This document shows positions 16,831 through 25,481 of a stretch of 64,000 nucleotides of DNA, one piece after another (the first letter of the stretch is position 1; every line of letters begins with the position of its first letter). The stretch comes from an uncultured Lachnospiraceae bacterium (GTDB lineage: Bacteria > Bacillota > Clostridia > Lachnospirales > Lachnospiraceae). A program made the translations under genes and the position numbers. The notes under the pieces were generated by a model, which was not told the DNA's origin, searched no databases, and was given only the letters and a program-made list of their open reading frames with translations. Location of the stretch: NCBI GenBank assembly GCA_900550475.1, contig URSA01000009.1, positions 62,001 to 126,000 on the forward strand, read 5' to 3'.

Positions 16831-16887
16831 GTATCACAGGAAATTACCTCGTAACTTTCCTGTGATACAAAAGCCCTCCGGGCAGGA
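16827..16887. repeat. Convergent-gene palindromic repeat, copy 2
   Basis: A 17-bp perfect stem (16827-16843 with 16856-16872) encloses an inner TTAC/GTAA pairing with loop CTC, then GCCC-TCC-GGGC (16873-16883) and AGGA. The loop-side sequence and the GCCCTCCGGGCAGGA tail match copy 1 at 11299, while the stem differs by compensated pairs. It again sits between convergent genes, directly after a terminator. Confidence 0.8.
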
Positions 16888-16897
16888 TTCTTTTTTA

Positions 16898-17920
16898 TCA
16901 TATATATGATTCTGTTATCGGGCTGTGCTTCCCGCAGGGTGCCGTGGAAGCTCTGCTCACAAACTGGGCGCGCAGCAGGGTCTTACTGATGGAGACCTTG
17001 TTGATGAGGGATTCCAACGTGAAATAGCCGCTCTTGCCAAGCTCGATACGATCCTGCCGCACTGTGGTCAGGGGCGGCGTCAGGTGCGCGGAGATGGGCA
17101 GATCATCGAAGCCCACCACGCTGATGTCATCCGGCACGGAAAGTCCGCGTTTTGTGCACTCCGTGATCACACCGGAGGCGATCAGGTCGTTGCCGCACAT
17201 GATGGCGGTGGCACCTGCCTCCAAAAAATTGGGAACATGGTACTTGGCGGAATCCGCCACGTAGTAGCCGTATGCCATCAGATCCGCCTCGGGGGTAATG
17301 CCGTGCGCCTCCATGCTGGTGACAAATGCCTGATGTCTTTGATCGGAGACCATGGAGTTTAGGGAGCCGTTCAGGAAAGCGATTTTTCTGTGTCCCAGAC
17401 TCACTAGATGCTCCACCGCCATGTCGATGCCCTCGAAGTTGTCGGTGGCAACGGAGCCCACGCTGGGATTCAGGCGGATGTAGTTATCGAAGAGAGCGGT
17501 GGGGATGTTGGTGGAGGCAAGCTGCGCCATCCAGTCGTCGTGGAGGGCGAAACCCACCAGAAAGGCTCCCGAAAATCCGTTCTTCAGCATATAGGTATCA
17601 TACTTTTCGGTATTCTGGAAGGCAGGGGTGATGGGGATCACGGACACATCCCATTTATCCCGGTAAGCCGCCTGCTTGAAGCCCAGAATAATCTCGTATC
17701 CGAACTGGTTCACCGTCTCGTAATCCATATTCTCGATAAAAATGCAGAGTTTTTTATGCTCCTCCTTTTTCATGCGCTTGGTGGTATAGCCCATCTCCAC
17801 AGCGGTGTCAAGCACAAGCTGGCGGAGTTCTTCACTGATATCACTGGCACCGTTCAACCCTTTTGAAACCGTGCTGACGGATATTCCCAGCCGGTTTGCA
17901 ATATCTTTTATGGTTGCCAT
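16898..17920 (-). CDS. LacI/GalR-family regulator of the alpha-glucan locus
   Basis: The product is 340 residues from ATG 17920 (MATIKDIANRLG) behind AGAGGTGA; an ATG two codons upstream overlaps that site. An N-terminal LacI helix-turn-helix (DIANRLGISVSTVSKGL) is followed by a sugar-binding effector domain (VGFDDLPISAHLTPPLTTVRQD, a signature of this family). It is transcribed divergently from malQ, so it likely controls malQ and the binding-protein, permease and amylase genes downstream. The C-terminal ~30 residues after the core are Ser/Thr-rich and not typical. The inducer is probably maltose or a maltodextrin (inference). Confidence 0.92.
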   Translation of the reverse strand: MATIKDIANRLGISVSTVSKGLNGASDISEELRQLVLDTAVEMGYTTKRMKKEEHKKLCIFIENMDYETVNQFGYEIILGFKQAAYRDKWDVSVIPITPAFQNTEKYDTYMLKNGFSGAFLVGFALHDDWMAQLASTNIPTALFDNYIRLNPSVGSVATDNFEGIDMAVEHLVSLGHRKIAFLNGSLNSMVSDQRHQAFVTSMEAHGITPEADLMAYGYYVADSAKYHVPNFLEAGATAIMCGNDLIASGVITECTKRGLSVPDDISVVGFDDLPISAHLTPPLTTVRQDRIELGKSGYFTLESLINKVSISKTLLRAQFVSRASTAPCGKHSPITESYI

Positions 17921-17972
17921 ATACATCACCTCTGTTTTATTCTTGTGTAATTCTTTCGATTCACATGTTTCC

Positions 17973-18001
17973 AGTATAAAAGGTAACGGGTAAGTATGCA
18001 A
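17973..18001 (-). promoter_or_regulatory. Promoter of the second LacI gene
   Basis: On the minus strand, TTGCAT (17996-18001), a 17-base spacer and TATACT (17973-17978). It reads into the LacI gene starting at 17920. Confidence 0.7.
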
Positions 18002-18022
18002 GCAGCAATCTGCATAAACACA

Positions 18023-18036
18023 TTTTTTCGAAAAAA
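18023..18036. promoter_or_regulatory. Candidate operator in the lacI-malQ divergent region
   Basis: TTTTTTCGAAAAAA is a perfect 14-bp palindrome with a central CG, between the two divergent promoters. LacI-family sites have central CG symmetry, but this AT-rich palindrome is simple and could be chance. Confidence 0.3.
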
Positions 18037-18125
18037 ATAGAAGAATTGATTTGTTGAAAATACACAAAAACGGCTTGAAAAAAACAGTAAAAAGAGAGAA
18101 AGCTGATATAAAACAGCGCAAAGTG

Positions 18126-18154
18126 TTGACAAAACAGGCGGTAAAGTGTTAAAA
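18126..18154 (+). promoter_or_regulatory. Promoter of the malQ operon
   Basis: A consensus -35 TTGACA (18126-18131), a 17-base spacer and a weak -10 TTAAAA (18149-18154). An inverted repeat AAAACC-TAA-GGTTTT follows at 18181, close to the start codon. The rest of the 292-base divergent gap is AT-rich with no other gene visible. Confidence 0.6.
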
Positions 18155-18212
18155 CTAAGTCAGGAACGAAAAATCACGAAAAAACCTAAGGTTTTGGAAG
18201 CAGAGGACAGAA

Positions 18213-19703
18213 GTGAAAGAGAAGGTATTGACCAGAGGTGCGGGAATATTGTTGCCGGTAGCGAGTCTGCCATCGGATTACGGAATCGGCACATTGGGAA
18301 ATGCAGCTTACAGCTTTATCGATCTGCTGGTGGATCTGAGACAGAAGTATTGGCAGGTGCTTCCGATAGGCCCCACGAGCTTCGGAGACAGTCCGTACCA
18401 ATCCTTTTCCGCTTTTGCGGGAAACCCGTATCTGATTGATCTGGGTACGCTGGTGAAGGAAGGACTTCTCACCGGAGAGGAGATAGCAGAGTACGACTGG
18501 GGCGGAGATGAGGATGACATCAATTACGCCGCGCTCTTTGAAAACCGCTTCCGCATTCTGCAAAAGGCGTTCGGACGATTTGACCGGAAGGGAAAAGAGT
18601 TCAGACGGTTCTGCGAGGAGAAGGACGGCTGGTTGCATGAGTATTCTTTTTTCATGGCGCTGAAAACGTTTTCTGGCAACAGGGAATGGCTCCAGTGGGA
18701 ACCGGGATTAAGAAACCGGGATCCGGTTATATTGAAAGAGTATGAGGATATGCTGGCGGATCAGATCGTGTTCTGGAAGTTTTGCCAGTTCAAATTTTTT
18801 GAACAGTGGGGCAGACTTAAGAAATACGCAAACGCAAGAGGAATCCTGATCATCGGGGATGTTCCCCTGTATGTGGCGCTCGACAGCGCCGATGTATGGG
18901 CGCACAGAGAGACCTTCCAGCTGCAGGAGGACGGAACGCCGAAGGTGGTGGCGGGATGTCCGCCGGATATGTTTTCAGAATCCGGTCAGTGCTGGGGCAG
19001 TCCCATCTATGAGTGGGATGTGATGGAGCGGGACGGCTTCTCCTGGTGGCGGCGCCGGATCGCAGCAATCACGGCACTCTATGACATCCTGCGGATCGAT
19101 CACTTCATCGGAATTGTCAGGTATTACGCCATACCTGCGGAGAATCTCTCCGGGAAGGGCGGCCGATGGGTCAAGGGTCCGGGCAGGAAGCTGATGGATG
19201 TCATAGAGGAAGCAGCGAAGGACAGGGTGGTGATCGCCGAAAATCTCGGGATTTCCGTTCCCGGGGCGAAAAAGCTGATGGCGAAAGCCGGATGGCCCGG
19301 ACTCAAGGTTTTACTTTTTGCCTTTGACGGCAATACGGCAAATGAACATCTGCCGCACAATTACACGGAGACCGGCTGCGTGGTATATGCGGGAACCCAT
19401 GACAATGACACGGTGGTCGGGCACTTCAGGGACAATACGGAATATGAACTGGCGTTTCTCTACGAATATCTGGGTATCCACAGCAAGGAGGAGATACCGG
19501 ATGCACTGATCAGACTGGCGTATTCTTCCATAGCGGATGTGGTGATCATCCAGATGCAGGATATCCTGAAGCTGGGAAATGAAGCCCGGATGAACCTGCC
19601 CAGCACGGTGGGGGAAAACTGGAGATGGCGTTTCAAAAAGGACGGTCTGACGGAGGAGAGAAGGGCGTGGTTAAGAACGCTGGCGACCATATACCGGCGG
19701 TGA
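18213..19703 (+). CDS. malQ: 4-alpha-glucanotransferase (amylomaltase, GH77)
   Basis: The product is 496 residues with a GTG start at 18213 after CAGAGGACA. It transfers 1,4-alpha-glucan segments between maltooligosaccharides in the cytoplasm. Family signatures: RGAGILLPVASLPSDYGIGTLG at the N-terminus, GDVPLYVALDSADVWAH, LRIDHF with nucleophile Asp296, AENLG with acid/base Glu343, and GTHDND with Asp397. The length is normal for the short bacterial form. It is the first gene of the alpha-glucan locus and is separated by 76 bases from the binding-protein gene, probably in the same transcript. Confidence 0.95.
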   Translation: MKEKVLTRGAGILLPVASLPSDYGIGTLGNAAYSFIDLLVDLRQKYWQVLPIGPTSFGDSPYQSFSAFAGNPYLIDLGTLVKEGLLTGEEIAEYDWGGDEDDINYAALFENRFRILQKAFGRFDRKGKEFRRFCEEKDGWLHEYSFFMALKTFSGNREWLQWEPGLRNRDPVILKEYEDMLADQIVFWKFCQFKFFEQWGRLKKYANARGILIIGDVPLYVALDSADVWAHRETFQLQEDGTPKVVAGCPPDMFSESGQCWGSPIYEWDVMERDGFSWWRRRIAAITALYDILRIDHFIGIVRYYAIPAENLSGKGGRWVKGPGRKLMDVIEEAAKDRVVIAENLGISVPGAKKLMAKAGWPGLKVLLFAFDGNTANEHLPHNYTETGCVVYAGTHDNDTVVGHFRDNTEYELAFLYEYLGIHSKEEIPDALIRLAYSSIADVVIIQMQDILKLGNEARMNLPSTVGENWRWRFKKDGLTEERRAWLRTLATIYRR

Positions 19704-19779
19704 GAACGGTATAAGATGTGGAAACACATTTTATATAGATGCAAAAAACGTATCAAAGAAAAAGGAGAGGAAAGAAATT

Positions 19780-21105
19780 ATGAAGAAGAAAGTTTTATCG
19801 TTACTGATGGCAACTGCCATGGTAGCATCTCTGGCAGGATGCGGCGGCAATGCTGCAAACACAGACGGAAACAACAGCTCTGCAACAGACGGAAACAACA
19901 GCTCTGCACCGAACAAGGAGAGCTCCGCTACAGATGGTGCAGGAAATACGGGCACGGATGTAAGAGATGTTGCACTGACCGTATGGTCTCCTTCCGAGGA
20001 TCAGTCCGACGAGTGGGGTAACTGGCTGGGAACCATGTGCGACAAGTTCAACGAGGCACATCCCGAGTGGAATATTACCTTCACCTACGGTGTATGCGCA
20101 GAGGGAGATGCAAAGGCAACCATAACGCAGGATGTAGAGGCGGCAGCAGATGTGTATATGTACGCAAACGACAATCTGCCCGAGTTGGTTGCAAACAATG
20201 CAATTGCAGAGCTGGGCGGCTCCACTCTTGATTACATCAATAGCGAGATTCCCCAGTCCCTGATTGATTCCGTAACCATTGACGGCGCTGTATACGGTAT
20301 TCCTTATGCGGCAAACGGCTGGTATATGTACTACAACAAGAGTCTGCTGAGCGAGGATGACATCAAGAGCTTTGAGGCAATGCTGGAGAAGGGTAAAGTG
20401 GCATTCCCCATTGCAAACGGCTGGTATAACGCTGCTTTCTATATTGCAAACGGCTGTTCCTTCTTCGGAACCGGTACCGATGAGGCGGCGGGGATTGATT
20501 TGAACGGGGATAAGGCAGTTGCAGTGACCGATTATCTGGTGGATCTGGCAGCAAACCCTAATTTCGTATATGACAATGCGGGAGAAGGTCTTGCGGGCAT
20601 GGCTGACGGCTCTGTTGTGGCAATCTTCGGCGGTGACTGGATGTACAATGATGTTGTGAAGGCAGTCGGCGAGGAGAACGTGGGCGCGGCTCAGCTTCCC
20701 ACCGTAAACATTGGCGGCGAGGACAAGACCCTGAAGGCATTCTTCGGTTCCAAGGCAATCGGTGTAAACCCGAACTGTGATGACATGGAAGTGGCTGTTG
20801 CACTGGCAGCTTACCTTGGCGGCGAGGAGGCACAGCTTGCTCACTACCAGATGAGAAACATCATCCCTGCAAACCTGAAGCTGATGGAGGATGAGGCCGT
20901 GAAGTCCAACGTGATCGCAATGGCTTCCGCTTCCTGCATCGCAAATACCTCCTTCATGCAGCCGTTCTGCGCTGCTATGGGCAATTGGTGGTCACCTGCA
21001 GAGAACTTTGGTAAGTCCATTATGTCCGGCGAGGTTACACATGACAATGCGGCAGAGAAGACCGAGAGCTTCAATGCATCCGTAAACGGTTCTGTAGTAG
21101 ACTAA
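19780..21105 (+). CDS. ABC maltodextrin-type binding lipoprotein
   Basis: The product is 441 residues from ATG 19780 after AAAGGAGAGG. A lipoprotein signal with LAGC (Cys21) and a low-complexity linker with a repeated TDGNNSSA unit are followed by a family-1 sugar-binding domain (LTVWSPSEDQSDEWGNWLG). It is a distant paralogue of the lipoprotein at 4248. Together with the MalF/MalG genes downstream and malQ upstream it most likely feeds maltooligosaccharides into the cell. Confidence 0.9.
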   Translation: MKKKVLSLLMATAMVASLAGCGGNAANTDGNNSSATDGNNSSAPNKESSATDGAGNTGTDVRDVALTVWSPSEDQSDEWGNWLGTMCDKFNEAHPEWNITFTYGVCAEGDAKATITQDVEAAADVYMYANDNLPELVANNAIAELGGSTLDYINSEIPQSLIDSVTIDGAVYGIPYAANGWYMYYNKSLLSEDDIKSFEAMLEKGKVAFPIANGWYNAAFYIANGCSFFGTGTDEAAGIDLNGDKAVAVTDYLVDLAANPNFVYDNAGEGLAGMADGSVVAIFGGDWMYNDVVKAVGEENVGAAQLPTVNIGGEDKTLKAFFGSKAIGVNPNCDDMEVAVALAAYLGGEEAQLAHYQMRNIIPANLKLMEDEAVKSNVIAMASASCIANTSFMQPFCAAMGNWWSPAENFGKSIMSGEVTHDNAAEKTESFNASVNGSVVD

Positions 21106-21139
21106 GTTTTATAAGCAAAGTAAAATTTCAGGGGATTTT

Positions 21140-21161
21140 CGGCAGGGCTTGCGCCCTGTCG
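21140..21161 (+). other. Stem-loop after the second binding-protein gene
   Basis: CGGCAGGGC and GCCCTGTCG form a 9-bp stem (one G-T) with loop TTGC and no T-run. It occupies the same operon position as the hairpin at 5636 and may stabilise the upstream mRNA. Confidence 0.6.
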
Positions 21162-21178
21162 GTATCCCTTGTTATAAT
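21149..21178 (+). promoter_or_regulatory. Possible internal promoter before malF-type gene
   Basis: TTGCGC (21149-21154), an 18-base spacer and a perfect TATAAT (21173-21178). The -35 lies inside the hairpin stem. It could give the permeases independent basal expression. Confidence 0.5.
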
Positions 21179-21226
21179 GAAGAAAATATCCATCATTGCA
21201 GTCTTTGGCTGAAGGAGGGCATGCGC

Positions 21227-22615
21227 ATGAGCGACAGCAAGCGAGCCGAAAAGAGAAAAAAGGGAAAAGAATTTGCAACGCCGTACACGCTTATGGCGGC
21301 TTTGAAAAAAGGGGATATCGCCACCAGACTTTCTTTCATCATTTGCGGTGCGGGAAACATTATTTACAGACAATTCATCAAGGGACTGATCTTCCTTGGG
21401 ATAGAAGCCCTCTATATCTACTATCTGGTAACCAAGGGACTCCATGATCTTTCCATGCTGCCAAGCCTTGGCTGGAGAGAACAGCAGAAGACATGGAATG
21501 AAGCAAAGGGTTTTTATGAGTATACTGCCGGAGACAACTCTGTGCTTATCCTGCTCTGGGGTGTGGTTGCAGTATTCTTGACATTCATGTTCATTCTTTT
21601 CTGGATTGGGCAGGTGAAGAGTGCATATAAGGCACAGTGCCTGACAAAGCAGGGAAAGCATGTGAACAGCTTCTGGGAGGATATCAGGGATCTGTTTAAC
21701 GGCAACCTGCAGAATCTTCTGATGTCCATTCCCATGACAGGTATCATCGCATTCACTATCCTGCCCCTGATCTTCATGATCAGCATGGCGTTTACCAACT
21801 ATAGCAAGGTGGGCGATCATCTGGTGCTGTTTGACTGGGTGGGGCTTGTTAACTTCAAGAAGGTACTTAGTTTCAGTGATTCCATCGGACAACAATTCTG
21901 GTCGGTACTGGGATGGACTTTGGTCTGGGCAGTGCTTGCAACCGGACTTAACTATATACTGGGAATGATCCTTGCAATCGTAATCAACCGCAAGGGAACC
22001 AGATTCAAGAGCTTTTGGCGGTTCTGCTTTATTCTTTCTATTGCGGTTCCGCAGTTTGTATCGCTGCTGATCATGCGGACCATGTTCAGCCAGCAGGGCG
22101 CGGTCAACGTTCTTTTACAGAAATGGGGACTGATAAGCAGCCCGATTCCTTTCTGGACGGACACCACATGGGCACGGTGCATGGTTATCATCATCAACCT
22201 CTGGGTCGGCATTCCCTACACCCTGATGCAGGCCACCGGTATCCTGCAGAATATTCCTTCCGAGCTGTATGAGTCGGCGAAGGTGGACGGCGCCAATGCC
22301 GTTGTTACATTCTTCAAGATCACGCTGCCGTACATGATGTTCGTCATGACGCCGTATCTGATCACACAGTTTACCGGAAACGTGAACAACTTCAACGTTA
22401 TCTTCCTTCTGTCCGGCGGCGCGCCTACTCCGGTCGGTAACTCCGCAGGAAAGACGGATCTTCTGGTTACATGGCTGTATAAGCTGACAGTCGATCAGCA
22501 GTACTTCAATCTGGGCTCCGTCATCGGTATCATGACCTTCGTGGTGCTGGCGATCGTAGCGCTTGTGACCTATCGGAATACCGCATCATATAAGGACGAG
22601 GAGGGATTCCAATAA
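21227..22615 (+). CDS. ABC maltodextrin transporter permease, MalF type
   Basis: The product is 462 residues. I chose ATG 21227, eight bases after GGAGGG; ATG 21221 is two codons earlier and too close to the site. It has an N-terminal extension with two extra helices, like the protein at 5717, then the permease core with EAA loop ESAKVDGANAVVTFFKITLP. It ends DEEGFQ and overlaps the next start by one base (TAATG). Confidence 0.92.
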   Translation: MSDSKRAEKRKKGKEFATPYTLMAALKKGDIATRLSFIICGAGNIIYRQFIKGLIFLGIEALYIYYLVTKGLHDLSMLPSLGWREQQKTWNEAKGFYEYTAGDNSVLILLWGVVAVFLTFMFILFWIGQVKSAYKAQCLTKQGKHVNSFWEDIRDLFNGNLQNLLMSIPMTGIIAFTILPLIFMISMAFTNYSKVGDHLVLFDWVGLVNFKKVLSFSDSIGQQFWSVLGWTLVWAVLATGLNYILGMILAIVINRKGTRFKSFWRFCFILSIAVPQFVSLLIMRTMFSQQGAVNVLLQKWGLISSPIPFWTDTTWARCMVIIINLWVGIPYTLMQATGILQNIPSELYESAKVDGANAVVTFFKITLPYMMFVMTPYLITQFTGNVNNFNVIFLLSGGAPTPVGNSAGKTDLLVTWLYKLTVDQQYFNLGSVIGIMTFVVLAIVALVTYRNTASYKDEEGFQ

Positions 22616-23484
22616 TGAAAAGAAAAGAAAAATCCGCAAAAACAAGAAAGGTTGTTGTCAATACACTGGTGCATGTTCTGCTGACGCTGCTTGCCGTGAT
22701 CTGGCTGTTCCCCATTTTCTGGGTGATCCTGACCAGCTTGCGGGCGGAGCCGGGCTCCTACACCAACACCTTCTTCCCAAAGGGGTATACGTTTGCAAAC
22801 TATGTGAAGCTGTTTACGGACAGGGGCATCCTGAACTTTCCACAGATGTTTAAGAACACCTTCATCATTGCAATCTTTTCCTGCCTGATCTCGTCCTTTA
22901 TGGTGCTTTGCGTATCCTACTGTATGTCGAGACTGCGTTACAGATTCCGCAAGAAGTTTATGAACCTTGCCATGATCCTGACCCTGTTTCCGGGCTTTAT
23001 GTCCATGGCGGCTACCTACTATATCCTGAAGGCGCTGGGACTTTCCGAGGGCGCCATGATCCGCGTGGCACTGGTGATGGTTTACTCAGGCGGTGCGGGA
23101 CTTGGCTTCTATGTGGCGAAGGGATTCTTCGATACCATCCCGAGAGCGCTGGATGAGGCGGCATTTCTGGACGGCGCTACCAAATGGCAGGTATTTACCA
23201 GAATCACAATACCTCTGAGCAAGCCGATTCTGGTATATACGGTTCTGACCTCCTTCATGGCACCCTGGACGGATTTCATCTTTGCGAAGGTAATCTGCCG
23301 TGCGGAGAGCCAGTATTACACGGTTGCAATCGGACTGTGGAAAATGTTGGAGAAGGAGTATATCAACCAATGGTATACGAGCTTTGCGGCGGGAGCTGTG
23401 TGCATCTCCATTCCCATTGCCATCGTATTTCTGCTGACCCAGCGGTTCTATGCGGACGGTATGTCCGGCGCGGTGAAGGGCTAG
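22615..23484 (+). CDS. ABC maltodextrin transporter permease, MalG type
   Basis: A 289-residue permease with about six membrane helices and the EAA loop DEAAFLDGATKWQVFTRITIP. It ends RFYADGMSGAVKG. Coupled to the MalF-type gene by start/stop overlap and followed after 50 bases by the lipoprotein amylase. The three-gene importer has no ATPase of its own. Confidence 0.93.
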   Translation: MKRKEKSAKTRKVVVNTLVHVLLTLLAVIWLFPIFWVILTSLRAEPGSYTNTFFPKGYTFANYVKLFTDRGILNFPQMFKNTFIIAIFSCLISSFMVLCVSYCMSRLRYRFRKKFMNLAMILTLFPGFMSMAATYYILKALGLSEGAMIRVALVMVYSGGAGLGFYVAKGFFDTIPRALDEAAFLDGATKWQVFTRITIPLSKPILVYTVLTSFMAPWTDFIFAKVICRAESQYYTVAIGLWKMLEKEYINQWYTSFAAGAVCISIPIAIVFLLTQRFYADGMSGAVKG

Positions 23485-23534
23485 GAAAGCCGGAGAGAAT
23501 AAAGAAAAGCATAAAAGAAAAGGAGCGGGAATTT

Positions 23535-25238
23535 ATGAAAAAGAAATTGCTGATTCTCCTTTGCATACTGGGCATGGCATCCGCCATGCCCGGCTGTGCA
23601 TCAGGGGGAAATGTGCCGTCGCAGGGCACGGAGAGCAGCGTGACGGACACGTTTGCGCAGGAGGAGACAACCTCCGGAGCACTCTATGGGGAGGCGCTTC
23701 CCGTGGATGTGCCGGACGATAAGTACAGAACCTTCTACGAGGTTTTCGTGTACTCCTTCTATGACAGCGACGGCGACGGGATCGGGGATCTGAACGGGCT
23801 TGTGGAGAAGTTAGATTATATAAACGACGGCGACGATGCCACTGCCACGGATTTAGGCTGCAACGGTATCTGGCTTATGCCGATCATGCCGTCCCCTACC
23901 TACCACAAATATGATGTGACGGACTATATGGCGATTGATACCAAATACGGCACCATGGAGGATTTCGACCGCTTTATGGCGGCGTGTGAGGAGCGCGATA
24001 TCCATGTGCTCATCGACCTTGTGATCAACCACACCTCCTCGAAGCATCCATGGTTTACCCAGGCGGTTTCCTATCTGCAGGGACTTGGAGATGGAGAGCC
24101 CTCCGCAGAGGACTGCCCATACATAGACTACTACAATTTTGCGAAGGAGAAGAAAGCGGGCTCATGGTATCAGGTGCCCGGCACGGACTGGTATTACGAA
24201 GCACCGTTCTGGAGCGAGATGCCTGATCTGAATCTGGCAGACGAGAAGGTGAGGGCGGAGATCGCAGACATCACGCAGTTCTGGCTGGATAAGGGAGTGG
24301 AGGGATTCCGCCTTGACGCTGCCAAGGAGTATGTTTCCGGCAATACGGGAGAGAATGTGGAGATCCTGCGCTGGCTGAACGATACGGTGAAGAGTCAGAA
24401 GGAGGATGCTTATATAGTGGCGGAGGTATGGTCGGATGTTGCAACCTATGCACAGTATTATGAGAGCGGCATCGACAGTACCTTTGACTTCCAGTTTGCT
24501 TCCCAGGACGGCATCATAGCAAAGAGCTTGAACGGCAGCGGCAACCAGAATGCCGTGACCTACGGAACCGCAGCGGCAGCCATCGGTAAGAAGCTGGCGG
24601 CATACAACGAAAATTATATTGACGCGCCCTTCTACACCAATCATGACATGGGGCGCAGCGCGGGATATTACGCGGGAGACAGCAGCACGGAAAAGACCAA
24701 GATCGCACAGGCGATGAACCTGCTTATGAACGGAAATGCCTTTCTGTATTACGGCGAGGAGCTTGGCATGAAGGGCTCCGGCAAGGATGAAAATAAACGC
24801 GCCCCCATGCAGTGGAGCAGTGATGCCTTAGAGGCGGGCATGTGCAGGGGACCTGCGGATATGGATGCCGTGAAGATGAAGTTCGGAAGCCTTGCGGAGC
24901 AGGAGGCGGATCCCCTGTCCGTATACTGTTATGTGAGGGATGTGATCCGGGTGCGGAATGCGTTCCCTGAGATTGCCAGGGGAGAGGTGACTTACCTTTC
25001 AGATGTGTCGGATGAGCAGCTCTGCGTGCTGAAAAAGACATATCAGGGCAAGGAATTGTTATTGATCTACAATCTGTCCGGAGAGACGAAAACACTGGAT
25101 AAGACGCAGCTTACGCTGGATGGAGCGGCCTTGGGCGATATGACACTTTGCACGGCGCTTCTGACCGGGGAGGAGCTGCCCGAGGAGGATGGAAGCAGTC
25201 TGACGGTTCCGGCTTACGGAGTGGTGATCTACCGGTAA
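23535..25238 (+). CDS. Cell-surface GH13 alpha-amylase/alpha-glucosidase lipoprotein
   Basis: The product is 567 residues from ATG 23535 after AGGAGCGGG. A lipoprotein signal with MPGC (Cys21) and a linker are followed by the GH13 barrel beginning FYEVFVYSFYDSDGDGIGD. Motifs: DLVINH (region I), FRLDAA with nucleophile Asp261, VAEVW with Glu297, and TNHD with Asp371. The calcium-site-like DSDGDGIGDLNG is near the start. It would hydrolyse starch or long maltodextrins at the surface to supply the adjacent importer. It is the last gene of the locus and ends at a strong terminator. Confidence 0.92.
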   Translation: MKKKLLILLCILGMASAMPGCASGGNVPSQGTESSVTDTFAQEETTSGALYGEALPVDVPDDKYRTFYEVFVYSFYDSDGDGIGDLNGLVEKLDYINDGDDATATDLGCNGIWLMPIMPSPTYHKYDVTDYMAIDTKYGTMEDFDRFMAACEERDIHVLIDLVINHTSSKHPWFTQAVSYLQGLGDGEPSAEDCPYIDYYNFAKEKKAGSWYQVPGTDWYYEAPFWSEMPDLNLADEKVRAEIADITQFWLDKGVEGFRLDAAKEYVSGNTGENVEILRWLNDTVKSQKEDAYIVAEVWSDVATYAQYYESGIDSTFDFQFASQDGIIAKSLNGSGNQNAVTYGTAAAAIGKKLAAYNENYIDAPFYTNHDMGRSAGYYAGDSSTEKTKIAQAMNLLMNGNAFLYYGEELGMKGSGKDENKRAPMQWSSDALEAGMCRGPADMDAVKMKFGSLAEQEADPLSVYCYVRDVIRVRNAFPEIARGEVTYLSDVSDEQLCVLKKTYQGKELLLIYNLSGETKTLDKTQLTLDGAALGDMTLCTALLTGEELPEEDGSSLTVPAYGVVIYR

Positions 25239-25246
25239 ACAGAGAA

Positions 25247-25288
25247 AAATCGAAGCCCCACAGGGGGGAACCTGTGGGGCCTCGATTT
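25247..25288. terminator. Strong terminator, possibly bidirectional
   Basis: AAATCGA and GCCCCACAGG on the left pair with CCTGTGGGGC and TCGATTT on the right, with one bulge on each side and a six-base loop. It ends the alpha-glucan operon and lies between convergent genes. Confidence 0.85.
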
Positions 25289-25481
25289 GTGTAAAAGGGG
25301 AATTCTTCCGGAATTGCTAATTAGCAGCCTTGACATCTCTATCAAGACAAGATTTATTGTAAACTATAATTCGACATTTGTCTACAACAATATTGCGCAT
25401 AAATAAAAATATATTAGCTCATAACCGGATTTGGTCGACAATGATCGACAAAAATCGCGGAAAGAATCGAAAACATCTTGC
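25289..25481. other. AT-rich convergent intergenic gap
   Basis: This gap holds no open frame that I can support. It contains TATAAT at 25365 without a good -35. TCGACA occurs three times (25371, 25435, 25445); with its flanking T the first reads as the complement of TGTCGAA, the core of a Spo0A box. Between convergent gene ends such boxes have no obvious target. Confidence 0.4.

Noticed and set aside
25365..25450. Spo0A-box-like TCGACA cluster and an isolated TATAAT
   Set aside because: Only one of three matches the core, no -35 or downstream gene is present, and the site lies between convergent gene ends.
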